Source: CAWCUK01 sp963798775 (GTDB lineage: Bacteria; Bacteroidota; Ignavibacteria; Ignavibacteriales; Ignavibacteriaceae). Taken from it: 64,000 bases of DNA. Shown here piece after piece: positions 63,999-64,000 of this stretch. The DNA is taken from NCBI GenBank assembly GCA_963798775.1, contig CAWCUK010000003.1, positions 558,001-622,000 on the forward strand, in the 5' to 3' direction. Made by a program: the position numbers and the translations under genes. Position 1 is the stretch's first letter, and each line of letters opens with the position of its first letter. The notes under the pieces are model-generated. The model made no database searches and had not been told where the DNA came from. It saw only the letters and a program-made list of their open reading frames with translations.

Positions 63999-64000
63999 AA

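Noticed and set aside
1..64000. CRISPR array or phage structural genes
   Set aside because: No spaced direct repeats of CRISPR type and no capsid, tail, terminase or cas gene were seen; the tandem units at 23057-24208 are coding repeats.

Overview
The window looks like chromosome from an AT-rich member of the Ignavibacteria/Chlorobi-Bacteroidota lineage. The best pointer is the C-terminus of the 5'-nucleotidase at 13563-15863, which ends in a NYPNPFNP-type T9SS sorting module of the kind common in Ignavibacteriales. Further support comes from the transmembrane Ser/Thr kinases with TolB-like and TPR sensor regions, the GIN/DUF2807 protein, DUF971, TPR histidine kinases and an HME-RND metal pump. 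The taxonomic call is inference; no rRNA gene is present.

Region 1 (1-30000) is ordinary chromosome. It holds an unusual radical SAM enzyme resembling the archaeal tetraether synthase family, a methyltransferase, an ABC ATPase, a secreted C1-family peptidase, small membrane proteins, and two large Ser/Thr kinases with a 111-residue protein coupled behind the second. It continues with a PAP2 phosphatase, the secreted 5'-nucleotidase, a frameshifted SDR gene, a pair of GT28-like glycosyltransferases, a 7TM histidine kinase, two surface proteins (GIN domain and a 16-residue-repeat protein), a TrmH-type RNA methyltransferase coupled to DUF971, a CNNM/CBS protein, a GlxA-like regulator and a duplicated VOC protein.

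Region 2 (about 30000-44100) begins at a tRNA-Thr(UGU) gene and is an accessory zone. It contains a DUF6266 protein and a pile of insertion-sequence debris: an IS3 end, an IS21 element lacking the first part of istA, and an IS110 gene broken by the IS21 right end. Next comes what I read as an integrase-less integron cassette array (34008-37210) of three cassettes: a beta-barrel protein, an unknown 206-residue protein, and a RelB/YafQ-like toxin-antitoxin pair. In each cassette a GTTRRRY-like core shortly upstream of the first gene is mirrored by its inverted copy just after the last stop codon. Two of the 3' ends carry a 116-bp repeat with two mismatches. An IS91-family fragment and another IS3 fragment interrupt or flank the array. 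Four metabolic or secreted genes, one complete IS3-family element and a decayed cation-efflux gene close the zone.

Region 3 (44100-64000) carries catalase-peroxidase KatG, a CusCBA/CzcCBA-type RND metal efflux operon with an upstream Cys-rich membrane protein, a YceI protein, a CxxCH-bearing beta-barrel protein, a GNAT, a lone receiver domain, a frameshifted secreted hydrolase, a DUF697 membrane protein, a TPR histidine kinase, a CDF metal exporter and a secreted HELGH metallopeptidase-like protein. Metal and oxidative-stress defence is the main theme here.

Three genes (15903-16614, 36902-37193, 57136-58103) are broken by a single apparent frameshift, two of them in A-runs. This can mean young pseudogenes or residual sequencing error.
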